Below, one piece after another: positions 1 through 8,959 of a stretch of DNA of 64,000 nt. The notes beneath the pieces are model-generated. The model made no database searches and had not been told where the DNA came from. It worked only from the letters and a program-made list of their open reading frames with translations. Origin of the DNA: Bacillus oleivorans (GTDB taxonomy: Bacteria; Bacillota; Bacilli; Bacillales; JC228); NCBI RefSeq assembly GCF_900207585.1, contig NZ_OAOP01000007.1, positions 1 to 64,000 on the forward strand, given 5' to 3'. Each line of letters opens with the position of its first letter. Position 1 is the first letter of the stretch. The translations under genes and the position numbers were made by a program.

Positions 1-39
1 AACTGCTTCTATTTTTTCCTCTATGTTAAATTTAGACAT
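1..39 (-). CDS. IS3-family transposase OrfA, N-terminal 13 codons only
   Basis: An ATG at 39 on the minus strand opens a frame reading MSKFNIEEKIEAV, which fits the start of the helix-turn-helix OrfA protein of IS3 elements. A GGAGG motif lies about 11 bases upstream. The frame leaves the window at base 1, so nothing more of the protein can be seen. The identification rests on these residues plus the adjacent terminal sequence. Confidence 0.65.
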   Translation of the reverse strand, partial: MSKFNIEEKIEAV

Positions 40-44
40 ATAAA

Positions 45-93
45 AACTGCACCTCCAATTGTTAGTTGTGTGTCTAACAATTGGGGTGCAGTT
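45..93 (-). promoter_or_regulatory. Hairpin over the transposase ribosome binding site
   Basis: Bases 45–65 and 74–93 are inverted copies of each other, about 20 bp with one bulged base and an 8-base loop. The outer arm is the terminal repeat; the inner arm contains the GGAGG of the transposase. A transcript entering from outside would fold this stem and hide the ribosome binding site, whereas one starting inside would not. Such shielding is known for several insertion sequences; here it is an inference. Confidence 0.6.
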
Positions 94-157
94 CAATGAA
101 ATCGATGGTTTTTTTGTCACTTTTTTCGATTATTTATAGAGAAAGAATCGGATTATT

Positions 158-1627
158 TTATTTAATGGCGTGGTGTTCTTTGATAACTCTTATTGAATTC
201 AATTCAAAATCTTCAGGTCCCTGAACAGGCAGTCCGACTTCGATATTTTTCTTAATGTAAGCAAGGTTCTCTTTCGTAATGATTTCCCCTGGGATGAAAA
301 TCGGAATTCCAGGAGGATAGACCATGACAAATTCTGCGATGATTCTGCCTGTCGACAGTTCTAAAGGAATAACTTCTGTTTCTGCGTAAAAGGCATCTCT
401 TGGAGATAAGGCTAATACAGGGATGTCTGGGAGCAGAACCTCAATTTTCTCTCCCTCCTGATAGTCTTTACAAATATAAGCTAACTTTTGAAGCGATTGA
501 ACTAATTCGTTTGTCTCAGACTCCGTATCTCCAGGTGTGATAATACAGAGTAAATTATAAAGGTCAGAAAGTTCTACCTCGATCCGGGCTTCCTCTCTTA
601 ACCATTTCTCAGCATCATAACCGGTAATTCCTAAATCCCGAACATGAATAATTAATTTAGTTGGATCATAATCGAATGTCGCCTTTGTTCCTAAAATTTC
701 TCTGCCAACACAATAAAGTCCATCAATTTCATTAATTTTTTCACGTGTTTTTTCTGCCAGCTCAATCGTCTGCTCCAACAAAGCCTTACCTTCTGTTACC
801 AGTCGCTTGCGGGCAACGTCCAAGGAAGCAAGCAGTAAATAAGAAGTGGACGTAGTGGTCAGCATACTTAAAATCGACTGAACGCGTTTTGGTGAAACAA
901 GTCCTTCTCTGACATTTAAGATGGAGCTTTGTGTCATTGAACCCCCAAGCTTATGAACACTGGTTGCTGACATGTCTGCACCTGCCTGCATAGCAGAGAG
1001 AGGTAATTCTTCATGAAAGTGAATGTGAACACCGTGAGCTTCGTCCACTAATACCGGAACCGAATAGGAATGGGCGATTTCAACTATTTTTTTTAGATCA
1101 GCAGAAATTCCAAAATAAGTGGGGTTAATAACAAAAACCCCTTTAGCATCCGGATTCTGTTGTAAGGCCTTTTCGACTGCTTCTGTTGTAATTCCATGAG
1201 AGATTCCCAGTTTCGGGTCAATCTCCGGATGTATAAAAATAGGGGTTGCCCCAGAGAAGACAATGGCAGACATGACCGATTTATGGACATTCCTTGGGAC
1301 AATAATTTTATCTCCAGGTCCGCAAACAGTCATGACCATAGTCATAATGGCTCCTGATGTGCCCTGCACAGAGAAAAAGGTATGGTCGGCGCCAAATGCT
1401 TCGCTGGCTAGTTTCTGAGCTTCTTTAATAATGCCTCTCGGTTGATGTAAATCATCTAATGGGCTAATATTGATTAGATCGATAGATAATGCATTTTCAC
1501 CAATAAACTCACGAAAGTCAGGATCCATTCCTGTTCCTTTTTTATGACCTGGTATGTGAAATTGAATTGGATTTTTCTTAGCATGTTCTACTAAACCTGT
1601 AAATAACGGAGTTTCGTATTGAGACAA
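158..1627 (-). CDS. speA: Arginine decarboxylase, PLP-dependent (aspartate aminotransferase fold)
   Basis: A 489-residue pyridoxal-phosphate decarboxylase that converts arginine to agmatine, the first step of polyamine synthesis in Bacillus. Visible motifs are HIPGHKKG near the N-terminus, FFSVQGTSGA in the cofactor pocket, and VDEAHGVHIHF followed by SVHKLGGS, whose lysine should carry PLP. The C-terminal Orn/Lys/Arg decarboxylase domain ends in PGIPIFIPGE. I chose a TTG start at 1627: it follows AGAGGTG and gives MSQYETPLF, matching the family; the longer frame to 1684 has no ribosome site. Lysine decarboxylase is the alternative, but the yktA neighbour favours speA. Confidence 0.9.
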   Translation of the reverse strand: MSQYETPLFTGLVEHAKKNPIQFHIPGHKKGTGMDPDFREFIGENALSIDLINISPLDDLHQPRGIIKEAQKLASEAFGADHTFFSVQGTSGAIMTMVMTVCGPGDKIIVPRNVHKSVMSAIVFSGATPIFIHPEIDPKLGISHGITTEAVEKALQQNPDAKGVFVINPTYFGISADLKKIVEIAHSYSVPVLVDEAHGVHIHFHEELPLSAMQAGADMSATSVHKLGGSMTQSSILNVREGLVSPKRVQSILSMLTTTSTSYLLLASLDVARKRLVTEGKALLEQTIELAEKTREKINEIDGLYCVGREILGTKATFDYDPTKLIIHVRDLGITGYDAEKWLREEARIEVELSDLYNLLCIITPGDTESETNELVQSLQKLAYICKDYQEGEKIEVLLPDIPVLALSPRDAFYAETEVIPLELSTGRIIAEFVMVYPPGIPIFIPGEIITKENLAYIKKNIEVGLPVQGPEDFELNSIRVIKEHHAIK

Positions 1628-1933
1628 CGATGTCACACCTCTTTTTAGATTCTTGCCATAGTTTAACAGCAGCGTATTTCTCACTATTTATCAGCTATGC
1701 TGACAGAGCAGCATTTAATATGTCTGATGATTAATGGTGCTTAGTTATACAAGTATCAATATTTATTTGACATAAAACAAAAGAATTATAGCACCTTGCC
1801 TTCTCTTTGCATAGTGGCAGCTGCGGAAATTTTCGGTTTGAGTTCTTAGTTTTACACAGAATTGTTCATAATACACAGAAGAAGGCCAAGTGGTATACAT
1901 AGAAAATGGCTAAAAATTGGAGGAGGATCGTTA

Positions 1934-2209
1934 ATGGAGTATAACTATCCAATAGACTATGATTGGTCCACAGAAGAAATCGTAGACGTGATTCATTTTT
2001 ATGAAGGCATTGAAAAAGCTTACGAGAGAGGGATAAAGCGGGAAGAAATCATGGCATTATATAGACGGTTTAAAGAAATTGTTCCGGGAAAAGCCGAGGA
2101 GAAGAAATGGTTTAAAGAATTTAAAGAAGAAAGTGGCTATGATCCATATCCGATTGTGCGGGATATGAAGCAGCAGGAAGCAGGAACAAATGTAAAAGGA
2201 TCAAAGTAA
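1934..2209 (+). CDS. yktA: UPF0223 family protein YktA
   Basis: A 91-residue soluble protein of unknown function in the UPF0223 family. The start at 1934 gives [15 protein letters not shown] and follows GGAGGATCGTTA; the frame is open further upstream but without a ribosome site. The body is highly charged, with the family-like stretch [18 protein letters not shown]. It converges with yktB and shares its terminator hairpin. No catalytic residues can be assigned. Confidence 0.88.
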   Translation: MEYNYPIDYDWSTEEIVDVIHFYEGIEKAYERGIKREEIMALYRRFKEIVPGKAEEKKWFKEFKEESGYDPYPIVRDMKQQEAGTNVKGSK

Positions 2210-2212
2210 AAC

Positions 2213-2245
2213 AAAAATACGCCATATGCTGGCGTATTTTTATTT
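2213..2245. terminator. Bidirectional terminator between yktA and yktB
   Basis: The arms AAAATACGCC and GGCGTATTTT form a 10-bp stem with a T-run on each strand. The hairpin sits between the stop codons of the two convergent genes; the yktB stop at 2240 lies within it. Confidence 0.85.
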
Positions 2246-2872
2246 TTGATTATAGGCAAGTTTGTATAATGGCATTAGTTTAGTAAAGGTTTCCTTTACT
2301 TCATCTAAGAAAACAGATCCGTTTTTCAAAATAGGATCGTCAGAGGAAATATGACGTCCTACAAGAAATTCTGCTTTTTTTATATCACGAAATCTTTCCA
2401 ATGATTGCTTTAAGCCCTTTTTACCAAGTTCTTGAACGGAGATTGCTTCTTTTTTCATATGATCCTGAGAAATCACATAATTTTCAGGTACAATTGTTTG
2501 TATTTGATTTATTTTTTTTAAAAAGGTCTTAGCGATATCAGTTTTATTTGGCAGTTCATAAATAAAGGCGAGCCATATAAAAACATGATCGTCAAAAAGC
2601 CCTACTTGAAAATGCGGATGCTGTTTGTATCCTCGTTTATTATTGGCTATCGCAAGCCATGTGTCTTTTGGAGGATTTACGGTTCGTCTTGCATGCTTGG
2701 CAATATGTAAATACATTTCATTTCCGGCTAATGCCGAGAGATCGCTTGTCAGCAGTTCTCCAATCTCTCTGAATTTTGGCCGAATGCGATTTTCGATTGC
2801 TTCCATTCTAGCCTCAAGTCCTTCAATTTGAAATGTGTCAAAATCTGATTGTGAAAATCCGGTAAATGACAT
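2240..2872 (-). CDS. yktB: UPF0637 (DUF1054) family protein YktB
   Basis: A 210-residue protein of the YktB/DUF1054 family; its function is not established. The N-terminus MSFTGFSQSDFDTFQIEGLEAR and the central VGLFDDHVFIWLAFIYE are typical of the family. There is no signal peptide or membrane segment, so it is probably cytosolic. ATG at 2872 is the only good start. Its position opposite yktA and before yktC is the B. subtilis arrangement. Confidence 0.88.
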   Translation of the reverse strand: MSFTGFSQSDFDTFQIEGLEARMEAIENRIRPKFREIGELLTSDLSALAGNEMYLHIAKHARRTVNPPKDTWLAIANNKRGYKQHPHFQVGLFDDHVFIWLAFIYELPNKTDIAKTFLKKINQIQTIVPENYVISQDHMKKEAISVQELGKKGLKQSLERFRDIKKAEFLVGRHISSDDPILKNGSVFLDEVKETFTKLMPLYKLAYNQK

Positions 2873-3137
2873 CTTTTCTAACTCCTTTTGTGTCTAGATC
2901 ATAAAATGAGAGCTACATCTTTTCTTTTTATACTAGCAGAACATGTAATCACGGGCAAAAAAGAAGTTCTTTTTAGAAATAAAGGGATTAGGAACCTTGT
3001 CTTTAAGGCGAAATAGTAATATTTGGGTACGAGCACAAATTAGTTGCAGGAGAAATTATTTTAACATAGAATATAGAAAACTGAAAATGTTGAAAATTTT
3101 GATTTTGGCTCATTTCATGATGAGAGGAGTGGCAGAT

Positions 3138-3335
3138 ATGAAGCAACTCGTACAAACCATTAAAAAGAAAGATCAAGTGCAGAAAGAAAGATTAGCTGTT
3201 TTAAAATTAGAAATGAATTATGAACTAGCGGTGTTATACGAAGCCATGCAAGATAGAGATGAAGAAATGATAAAAATGTGCAAAGAAAAGCTTGAACGGA
3301 TTCGAAAAGAATTAATTCAATTAAATGGATTATAA
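3138..3335 (+). CDS. ykzI: Small charged helical protein, YkzI-like
   Basis: A 65-residue protein starting MKQLVQTIKKKDQVQKERL. It is almost entirely charged and heptad-like, so probably helical or coiled coil. The ATG at 3138 follows GAGAGGAGT with good spacing; the open frame reaches back to 2997 but has no ribosome site there. A small gene in this slot between yktB and yktC is ykzI in B. subtilis, so the name rests mainly on position. Function is unknown. Confidence 0.6.
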   Translation: MKQLVQTIKKKDQVQKERLAVLKLEMNYELAVLYEAMQDRDEEMIKMCKEKLERIRKELIQLNGL

Positions 3336-3392
3336 AGGACGAAAAAATGAATACGATAGAAAAAAGATTTATAATGAAACGAAATGAATAAT

Positions 3393-3432
3393 AAACGGGT
3401 CTGTAACGCTAGAGAACAGATCCGTTTTTTCG
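3393..3432 (+). terminator. Terminator after ykzI
   Basis: The arms AAACGGGTCTGT and ACAGATCCGTTT flank a loop and are followed by T6. The stem carries one G·T pair. Confidence 0.8.
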
Positions 3433-3546
3433 TTTCAGAAGTTTTCCAATGTATACTGGGAAATGGAATATGAAGTGTCCATACTTGAATAGGCTTTCAT
3501 TTTTTTAGTAAGCTAAGTAAAGATGAATGAATGGCGGGGGATCAGG

Positions 3547-4350
3547 ATGACAAATTGGATAAATATTGCTCAAGCCGCAAAAGAATGGGTATTAGAGGCG
3601 GGGCAAAGGATAAGAGATTCACTCAATGAAGAGCTTCTGATTGAAACAAAGTCGGATGCTAATGATCTCGTCACAAATATAGACAAAGATACAGAAAAAT
3701 TCTTTATTGAAAAAATTAAACAATACAATCTTGAATTTAAAATAATGGGTGAGGAAGGCTTCGGTGACAGAATAGTATCATTGGATGGAGTGATCTGGAT
3801 ACTGGATCCAATTGACGGGACGATGAATTTTGTCCACCAAAAAAGGAATTTTGCGATTTCATTGGCTGTTTATGAAAATGGAGAGGGTCGTTTAGGTATT
3901 ATTTATGACGTGATGGCTGACGATTTTTATCATGTTATACCAGGAAGCGGGGCTTTTTTAAACGACATCAGGTTAAATACATTGAAAGATGTAACTTTAG
4001 AAAAAGCAATAATAGGGCTTAATGCGACATGGATTACTCCGAATAAAAGGATTGATTATCAGATATTGTCTCCATTAGTCAAAACCGTTAGGGGAACCCG
4101 TTCATATGGGGCTGCTGCAATTGAACTTGCCTATGTGGCAACAGGAAGATTAGATGGATACATAACGATGCGCTTAAATCCATGGGACTACGCAGCAGGA
4201 AAGCTGCTTATTGAAGAGGTTGGGGGCAAAACTTCTAATCTTAAAGGAGAACCCCTATCCTTGTTAAACCCCTCCTCCTTACTTGTCGGAGGTCCGACGG
4301 TTTATGACGAAATAAGAGAAAATTATTTAAAGGATTACCAAGGGAAATAA
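3547..4350 (+). CDS. yktC: Inositol-1-monophosphatase family phosphatase YktC
   Basis: A 267-residue Mg2+/Li+-sensitive phosphatase that should hydrolyse inositol monophosphate. The metal-site signatures are present: GEEGFGD near residue 72, then WILDPIDGTMNF near 92, and NPWDYAAGKLLIEEVGG near 215. I place the start at 3547 (MTNWINIAQ), just after GGGGGATCAGG; an upstream ATG at 3523 lacks a ribosome site. Substrate breadth in this family is wide, so inositol phosphate is the family default rather than demonstrated here. Confidence 0.9.
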   Translation: MTNWINIAQAAKEWVLEAGQRIRDSLNEELLIETKSDANDLVTNIDKDTEKFFIEKIKQYNLEFKIMGEEGFGDRIVSLDGVIWILDPIDGTMNFVHQKRNFAISLAVYENGEGRLGIIYDVMADDFYHVIPGSGAFLNDIRLNTLKDVTLEKAIIGLNATWITPNKRIDYQILSPLVKTVRGTRSYGAAAIELAYVATGRLDGYITMRLNPWDYAAGKLLIEEVGGKTSNLKGEPLSLLNPSSLLVGGPTVYDEIRENYLKDYQGK

Positions 4351-4415
4351 TACTGATGTAAAACATTGACAGAAGATCTACATTCGTTTAGAGGGAAAAT
4401 TAATCATGCAAAGCA

Positions 4416-4460
4416 AAAAAAAAGACTGTTTAGGGATCCGATCCTAAATAGTCTTTTTTA
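4416..4460. terminator. Bidirectional terminator between yktC and ylaF
   Basis: AAAAAGACTGTTTAGGAT is mirrored by ATCCTAAATAGTCTTTTT, a long stem with one mismatch and A/T runs on both sides. It serves two convergent genes. Confidence 0.85.
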
Positions 4461-4467
4461 TAGGGGA

Positions 4468-4659
4468 TTATTGGTTGGAGCTCTCACTTTGGCGAAGTCT
4501 TCGTTTTGTTTTAAAACCGAGCCCCATAATGAATACAGTACCAAAAATACAGGCAATAATCCCGATTGTACTGCCTTCGCTAATAAAGATCCCAATACCA
4601 CTTATACAAAGAACCGCTAAACAGGCGTATACTATAAAAATTTTATTTGCTGAAGCCAT
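4468..4659 (-). CDS. ylaF: Small membrane protein YlaF (DUF5325)
   Basis: A 63-residue protein with two hydrophobic segments (about residues 7–28 and 31–48) joined by a short GST turn, ending in a basic tail KTKRRLRQ. This suits a small inner-membrane hairpin of the YlaF/DUF5325 family. Start ATG at 4659 follows GAGAGGA. It is divergent from typA and convergent with yktC. Function is unknown. Confidence 0.75.
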   Translation of the reverse strand: MASANKIFIVYACLAVLCISGIGIFISEGSTIGIIACIFGTVFIMGLGFKTKRRLRQSESSNQ

Positions 4660-4760
4660 TAAAATGTCCTCTCTTTCAAAATTACAATCAATTATCTATA
4701 TTGTAACGAACCTTTGTGTTTATTTCTAGTAACGTGTGTTATAATATTCTAGTTGTACAA

Positions 4761-4940
4761 GAAAGGCGCAAGCGCCCTTTCAGCAACGCACGGACTGAAC
4801 TGAACCGCACCTGAGCTAAAGAAAACACGGCGACCGTAAAGGAGTCGATGTTGACTTATCGATGGGGGTAAAGGGAAAAATCTAAAGCGCTGGAGCTTGA
4901 TAAGTCCGATAGGAGCTGGGTGCTGGAGCTAGAAAGACAA
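4761..4940. repeat. Structured intergenic element upstream of typA
   Basis: This gap opens with a hairpin (AAGGCGC then GCGCCCTT, 4763–4779) and runs through GC-richer sequence unlike the flanking AT-rich DNA. It contains AGGAGTCGATG followed by CTTATCGATGGGGG, and GAGCTGG-type blocks. I remember closely similar blocks as dispersed intergenic repeats in other Bacillaceae genomes, but only one copy is in this window. It encodes no convincing protein. A TATAAT just upstream, near 4739, may be the typA promoter. Confidence 0.5.
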
Positions 4941-5011
4941 TAGACCCGCAATTTTCGTAATTGTGGTAAAGATAAATGAACTGAAATTAGAAAAGAAAGC
5001 AGGTTGACATC

Positions 5012-6835
5012 ATGTCTATACGAAATATAGCCATTATTGCACACGTTGACCACGGAAAAACAACATTAGTAGACCAAATGTTAAAGCAATCAGGAACATT
5101 CCGTGAAAATGAGTATGTTGAAGAAAGAGCAATGGATTCGAATGATATTGAAAGAGAACGCGGAATTACGATACTAGCCAAAAATACAGCCATTCATTAC
5201 AACGGGTATAAAATTAATATTTTGGATACTCCAGGACACGCTGATTTTGGCGGCGAAGTAGAACGGATTATGAAAATGGTAGACGGTGTTCTGCTCGTAG
5301 TAGACGCTTATGAAGGTTGTATGCCACAGACTCGCTTTGTCTTAAGGAAAGCGTTAGAACAAAATCTTCAGCCAATCGTTGTCATTAATAAGATTGATAA
5401 ACCATTTGCACGTCCTGATGAGGTTTTGGATGAAGTGATTGATTTATTTATTGAATTGGGTGCAAATGAAGATCAGCTTGAGTTTCCGGTTGTCTATGCA
5501 TCAGGGATTAATGGAACATCTAGTTTAGAGCCAACCAAACAAGAAGACAATATGACCCCATTATTAAATCAAATTATTGAGTCGATCCCAGAACCGCCAA
5601 AAAATGAAGATGAACCGCTACAGCTACAAGTAGCATTACTTGATTATAATGAGTATGTAGGCAGAATTGGGATTGGCCGAATTTACCGGGGAAGAATTAA
5701 AGTCGGACAATCTGTTACGCTAATGAAGCGGGATGGGTCATCTGAATCTCACCGGATCACTAAGCTATATTCTTTCCTGGGATTGAAGCGTTATGAAGTC
5801 GAAGAAGCAGCTGCAGGTGATATAGTAGCGATTTCCGGGATTGAAGAAGTAAATGTTGGTGAAACCGTTTGTGATCGGGAACATCCTGAAGCATTACCAG
5901 TCATGGAAATTGATGAACCTACTTTAAAAATGACATTTCAAGTCAATAATAGCCCATTTGCCGGCCTAGAAGGAAAATGGGTAACAGCCCGGAAGATTCA
6001 GGAACGGTTAGATGTTCAATTAAAGACGGATGTCAGTTTAAGAGTAGAACCAACCGATTCTCCAGATGCATGGATTGTATCGGGAAGAGGGGAGCTTCAT
6101 CTTTCGATTTTGATTGAAAATATGAGACGGGAAGGCTATGAGCTTCTCGTATCGCGTCCAGAGGTTATTTTAAAAGAAATCGATGGTGTTCTCTGTGAAC
6201 CAGTTGAAAGAGTTCAAATTGATGTTCCTGAGGAGTATACGGGGAGCATTATGGAATCAATTGGCGAGAGAAAAGGCGAAATGCTCGATATGTCTCACAC
6301 AAGTACCGGTCAAGTCAGACTCATATTTTTAGTTCCTTCAAGAGGATTGATTGGCTACCGAACTGAATTTTTATCCATGACTCGGGGATATGGAATTATC
6401 CATCATAATTTTGACTCTTATAAGCCAGTATTCTCAGGCCATGCCGGAGAACGCCGCCAAGGTGCACTTGTATCAATGGAAAGAGGAAAAGCAACTCAAT
6501 ACAGCCTTGTCGCTTTAGAAGATCGCGGCGTTATGTTTATTGAGCCTGGTACTGAAGTTTACGAAGGCATGATCGTAGGAGTTAATAACAAAGAAAACGA
6601 TCTGAATGTGAATGTAACTAAAGCTAAGGCGCAAACCAACGTTCGATCTGCAACAAAAGATAATACAGTTACGATGAAAAAGCCTAAGATTCTTTCGTTA
6701 GAAGAAGCACTAGAATTTTTAAATGATGACGAATTCTGTGAAGTAACACCTGAATCCATTCGATTGCGCAAAAAAATTCTCGATAAAGCAGAAAGAGAAA
6801 AACTGGCGCGTAAGAAAAAGTACGAGCGGGTATAA
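5012..6835 (+). CDS. typA: Ribosome-associated GTPase TypA/BipA
   Basis: A 607-residue translational GTPase related to EF-G that acts on ribosomes and their assembly under stress. G1 is [10 protein letters not shown] at residues 9–18, switch I includes RERGITI, G3 is [11 protein letters not shown] and G4 is NKIDKP. An EF-G domain V-like region and the BipA-specific C-terminal domain follow ([12 protein letters not shown], then [18 protein letters not shown]). ATG at 5012 follows AAGCAGGT. Length fits the family. It heads a tight run with ylaH and the next small gene. Confidence 0.96.
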   Translation: MSIRNIAIIAHVDHGKTTLVDQMLKQSGTFRENEYVEERAMDSNDIERERGITILAKNTAIHYNGYKINILDTPGHADFGGEVERIMKMVDGVLLVVDAYEGCMPQTRFVLRKALEQNLQPIVVINKIDKPFARPDEVLDEVIDLFIELGANEDQLEFPVVYASGINGTSSLEPTKQEDNMTPLLNQIIESIPEPPKNEDEPLQLQVALLDYNEYVGRIGIGRIYRGRIKVGQSVTLMKRDGSSESHRITKLYSFLGLKRYEVEEAAAGDIVAISGIEEVNVGETVCDREHPEALPVMEIDEPTLKMTFQVNNSPFAGLEGKWVTARKIQERLDVQLKTDVSLRVEPTDSPDAWIVSGRGELHLSILIENMRREGYELLVSRPEVILKEIDGVLCEPVERVQIDVPEEYTGSIMESIGERKGEMLDMSHTSTGQVRLIFLVPSRGLIGYRTEFLSMTRGYGIIHHNFDSYKPVFSGHAGERRQGALVSMERGKATQYSLVALEDRGVMFIEPGTEVYEGMIVGVNNKENDLNVNVTKAKAQTNVRSATKDNTVTMKKPKILSLEEALEFLNDDEFCEVTPESIRLRKKILDKAEREKLARKKKYERV

Positions 6836-6856
6836 AAAGTCTAGGTGGTGTTAGCA

Positions 6857-7180
6857 GTGGTGGACGTAGCGGAACGACTTTCTTTTTTTGCAGCTTTATA
6901 TAAAGTAGATGAAAATCCTGAGGTTGGGATGTGGTGGTTATATATAACGATCATTATTCTCAGTATCGTCGTATATAAATTGGGATTTGCAAAAAAATTA
7001 CCGCCTCTTAAGTCGTTAGTTATTTACCTATTTTTAATTCTTGGCTGTACGATTTTAACGTTTTTTGGAGTTTTTCTACCAGTAGCGGAAGGATTAATTG
7101 TGGCATCTGTCATATTAATTATATATAAAATCCGTCTGAAACAGCAGAAGAACGAGGAAAAGGTAGATGGAATAAGCTAA
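6857..7180 (+). CDS. ylaH: YlaH-like membrane protein
   Basis: A protein of about 107 residues with three hydrophobic segments ([18 protein letters not shown], then [20 protein letters not shown], then [13 protein letters not shown]). This pattern and the phrase [18 protein letters not shown] fit the YlaH family, whose role is unknown. A GTG at 6857 is preferred because AGGTGG lies 8 bases upstream; GTG at 6845 would overlap that site. The gene starts 21 bases after typA, so co-transcription is likely. Confidence 0.75.
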   Translation: MVDVAERLSFFAALYKVDENPEVGMWWLYITIIILSIVVYKLGFAKKLPPLKSLVIYLFLILGCTILTFFGVFLPVAEGLIVASVILIIYKIRLKQQKNEEKVDGIS

Positions 7181-7191
7181 GGGGTGTGAAG

Positions 7192-7467
7192 GTGAGGTCT
7201 TTACAAGATGCCTTTTACAATTGGTTATCGATTCGTGAAGTAGCACTGGCACGGCCTGACGATCAGGCAGCGAGTGAAACAGCAGCCATTTTTTATGATA
7301 TTCTAACGAATCAGTTTAAAGTGGAAGCTGCCCGTGTGGACAAAGATGCTCAAAAGCTGACGGTATACTATCGGATTAATGGAGAGGAAAAGCAACTGCA
7401 GCTTCCTCGTAATTATGTTGAATCTATGATTGACCAAATGAATAAAGACCCTGAAAAATACAAATAA
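7192..7467 (+). CDS. Conserved small protein of unknown function
   Basis: A 91-residue soluble protein that I cannot assign to a named family. It begins MRSLQDAFYNWLSIREVALARPDD and has alternating helix and strand character with a charged C-terminus; there is no signal peptide or cysteine. GTG at 7192 is preferred over GTG at 7186 because AAGGGG at 7179–7184 is spaced correctly only for the former. It overlaps nothing and ends in a terminator, closing the typA–ylaH run. Confidence 0.7.
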   Translation: MRSLQDAFYNWLSIREVALARPDDQAASETAAIFYDILTNQFKVEAARVDKDAQKLTVYYRINGEEKQLQLPRNYVESMIDQMNKDPEKYK

Positions 7468-7494
7468 CTCGGCTTTCAGAAGCCGAGTTATTTG
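7462..7494. terminator. Bidirectional terminator after the typA run
   Basis: AAATAACTCGGCTT and AAGCCGAGTTATTT form a 14-bp perfect stem with a 4-base loop, between genes converging from both sides. Confidence 0.88.
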
Positions 7495-7514
7495 TTTTAT
7501 ATAGATGAAAAGGA

Positions 7515-7718
7515 CTATATCCAATCATCCTCTATTTTTTTAGGTTCATACAGTCTAAAATGACCAGATCGTTTACGAATTTCTGTCCTCTCTGTGATAC
7601 GCTGGTTACAGTCATCACATAGGTAAGTATGTATCGGGCGGTTCCGTAATTTTTTAGCTAAAGGAGATTGGTCATCTATTGTTTCTATTTTTTCACAGAT
7701 AAAACACTGTACTCTCAA
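7515..7718 (-). CDS. ylaI: Small zinc-finger-like protein YlaI
   Basis: A 67-residue protein with two CxxC pairs, CFIC near residue 5 and CDDC near residue 34, the layout of a zinc ribbon. Around them it reads KLRNRPIHTYLCDDC, a stretch typical of YlaI. The start codon is TTG at 7718, preceded by GAGGTGA at normal spacing. Its partner nucleic acid or protein is unknown. It is transcribed opposite to typA and could be read together with ylaJ upstream only across a 225-base gap. Confidence 0.8.
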   Translation of the reverse strand: MRVQCFICEKIETIDDQSPLAKKLRNRPIHTYLCDDCNQRITERTEIRKRSGHFRLYEPKKIEDDWI

Positions 7719-7913
7719 AATTCAGTCACCTCACGCCCTTAAGTATACCATGTGACTTTTTTTTCTTGAAGAATATCTTTACCAAATTTAAGTAAGGCCG
7801 CTGATATTTTACACCGTATGAATCTATACTTCATATGATACATAAAGGGATTTGAAGATTTTAACTCCTTATTAAGAGCGAGCTTTTTGAAGGACAAAGG
7901 CTAAAACAAATTT

Positions 7914-7942
7914 ATAAAAAAAGGAGGCAGATTGCCCCCATT
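7914..7942 (-). terminator. Probable terminator after ylaJ
   Basis: On the minus strand a 6-bp stem, GGGGGC with GCCTCC (one G·T pair), is followed by a run of seven T. It lies directly after the ylaJ stop codon. The stem is short, hence moderate confidence. Confidence 0.6.
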
Positions 7943-7943
7943 C

Positions 7944-8543
7944 TTATTTTTGCCGATTGGACTGGTCATTTTGTTCCTTATTTAACTGTTGTTCTTCTTG
8001 CTGATTCACCTGATTCTTTGGTTTTTCAGTTGCATTTTTAGGTGTTGTTTCTTCTAAATGCAGAGGTATATCCGGCATAACACGTCCGGTGATATCTGAT
8101 AGTTCATTTAAGATTCCCTGAATCGGTCTGCCATTTTCAATATCAGCACCAATTTCTCTCAGTCTCTGAACGATATCGGGATCGGCTACTACAATTGCTT
8201 GCGCACCATAAGGATCGTCCTTTAATGCCTCCAACACTGAATACTTGACAGTACCTACCTGTGAACGTTCCATGTTTGCATCCACATCAATCCCAACAAA
8301 AGCATATCCTCCTAACACAACTGCGGTTGCATCTTCCACATTAGGAACTCTTGTCGTCAATTCAACGAGATGTGAAGCAATCTCTTGGCCAGATTCCCGA
8401 TCTACATTTTCATCAAAGGTACTATTTTTTACACGAACTAAATTTTCATTTTCAGCTGTCCTATTATCGTTGGCGTTTTGATTGGCGTTACAGCTTACGA
8501 GCCATGTTAAACAAAAAAGAAGAATACCACATTTTTTAAACAT
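7944..8543 (-). CDS. ylaJ: YhcN/YlaJ-family sporulation lipoprotein
   Basis: A 199-residue lipoprotein of the YhcN/YlaJ family, members of which are found in the spore inner membrane and affect germination. A signal peptide ends in the lipobox LVSC, with lipid-modified Cys at residue 18. The conserved core runs from VRVKNSTFDENVDRESGQ to a VGTVKYSVLEALKDDPYGAQAI-like block. The C-terminal 45 residues are a low-complexity Q/N/K/E tail. Expression in the forespore is expected from the family; I did not identify the promoter. Confidence 0.85.
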   Translation of the reverse strand: MFKKCGILLFCLTWLVSCNANQNANDNRTAENENLVRVKNSTFDENVDRESGQEIASHLVELTTRVPNVEDATAVVLGGYAFVGIDVDANMERSQVGTVKYSVLEALKDDPYGAQAIVVADPDIVQRLREIGADIENGRPIQGILNELSDITGRVMPDIPLHLEETTPKNATEKPKNQVNQQEEQQLNKEQNDQSNRQK

Positions 8544-8734
8544 ATCCTGTTCACCCTTTTATGCTCAAGTTTTTTCGACTTGCTAAAGCTATTTAAAAAC
8601 TAAGACATAGTCTGCTTTGTTTCAGTTCAGATTCGGCTAAAAAATCGAATATCAAAAGCAGCTTAGCAAGACCCTTGCATTTTCTAATTAGTTTGCAAAT
8701 CTTCTTCTAACTTTATGCATTAGGACATATATTT

Positions 8735-8945
8735 TAGCGAAGCTGCCCCACTGAGAAACATCGTGAAACACAACAGTGACATAGCTTCGTGCATCTTTGC
8801 GACGGGCTGAAGGTAGGCTTCCTCAAGTAAGCGATGGCGCAGGAGCACCAGCACAAACTAAGGTCGAGAATAAAAATACTTCGTACCAGCTTTACGACGA
8901 GCTGAAGGTAAGCTTCGATTGTTGAAGAGATGAAAAAAAGTAAAG
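8735..8945. repeat. Intergenic repeat-like element with internal direct repeat
   Basis: This stretch upstream of the tandem array has no convincing gene. It contains two imperfect 23-bp direct repeats, at 8799–8821 and 8894–8916, sharing CGACG(G/A)GCTGAAGGTA(G/A)GCTTC. The composition is richer in GC than the surroundings. It resembles dispersed intergenic repeats I have seen in related genomes, which is memory rather than a search. The preceding 8544–8734 holds nothing I can identify beyond the likely ylaJ promoter area. Confidence 0.45.
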
Positions 8946-8959
8946 CGAGAGCCAAGTAA

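Larger units (their letters stand above)
1..95 (-). mobile_element. Terminal end of an IS3-family (IS150-like) insertion sequence, cut by window edge
   Basis: Read on the minus strand, the element begins at 95 with TGAACTGCACCCCAATTG and continues GTTAGACA, which resembles the terminal repeats of IS150-group IS3 elements in Firmicutes (recalled, not searched). Behind it lie a good ribosome binding site and the first codons of a transposase OrfA-like protein. Only this end is in the window, so the other end, its target duplication and whether it is intact cannot be judged. It abuts the 3' end of speA about 60 bases away. Confidence 0.75.

Noticed and set aside
45-93. Terminator of speA
   Set aside because: The stem has no T-run on the minus strand and is explained by the insertion-sequence end and its internal copy.
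4366-4729. Plus-strand frames opposite ylaF
   Set aside because: They run through the terminator hairpin and lie antisense to a well-supported small gene.
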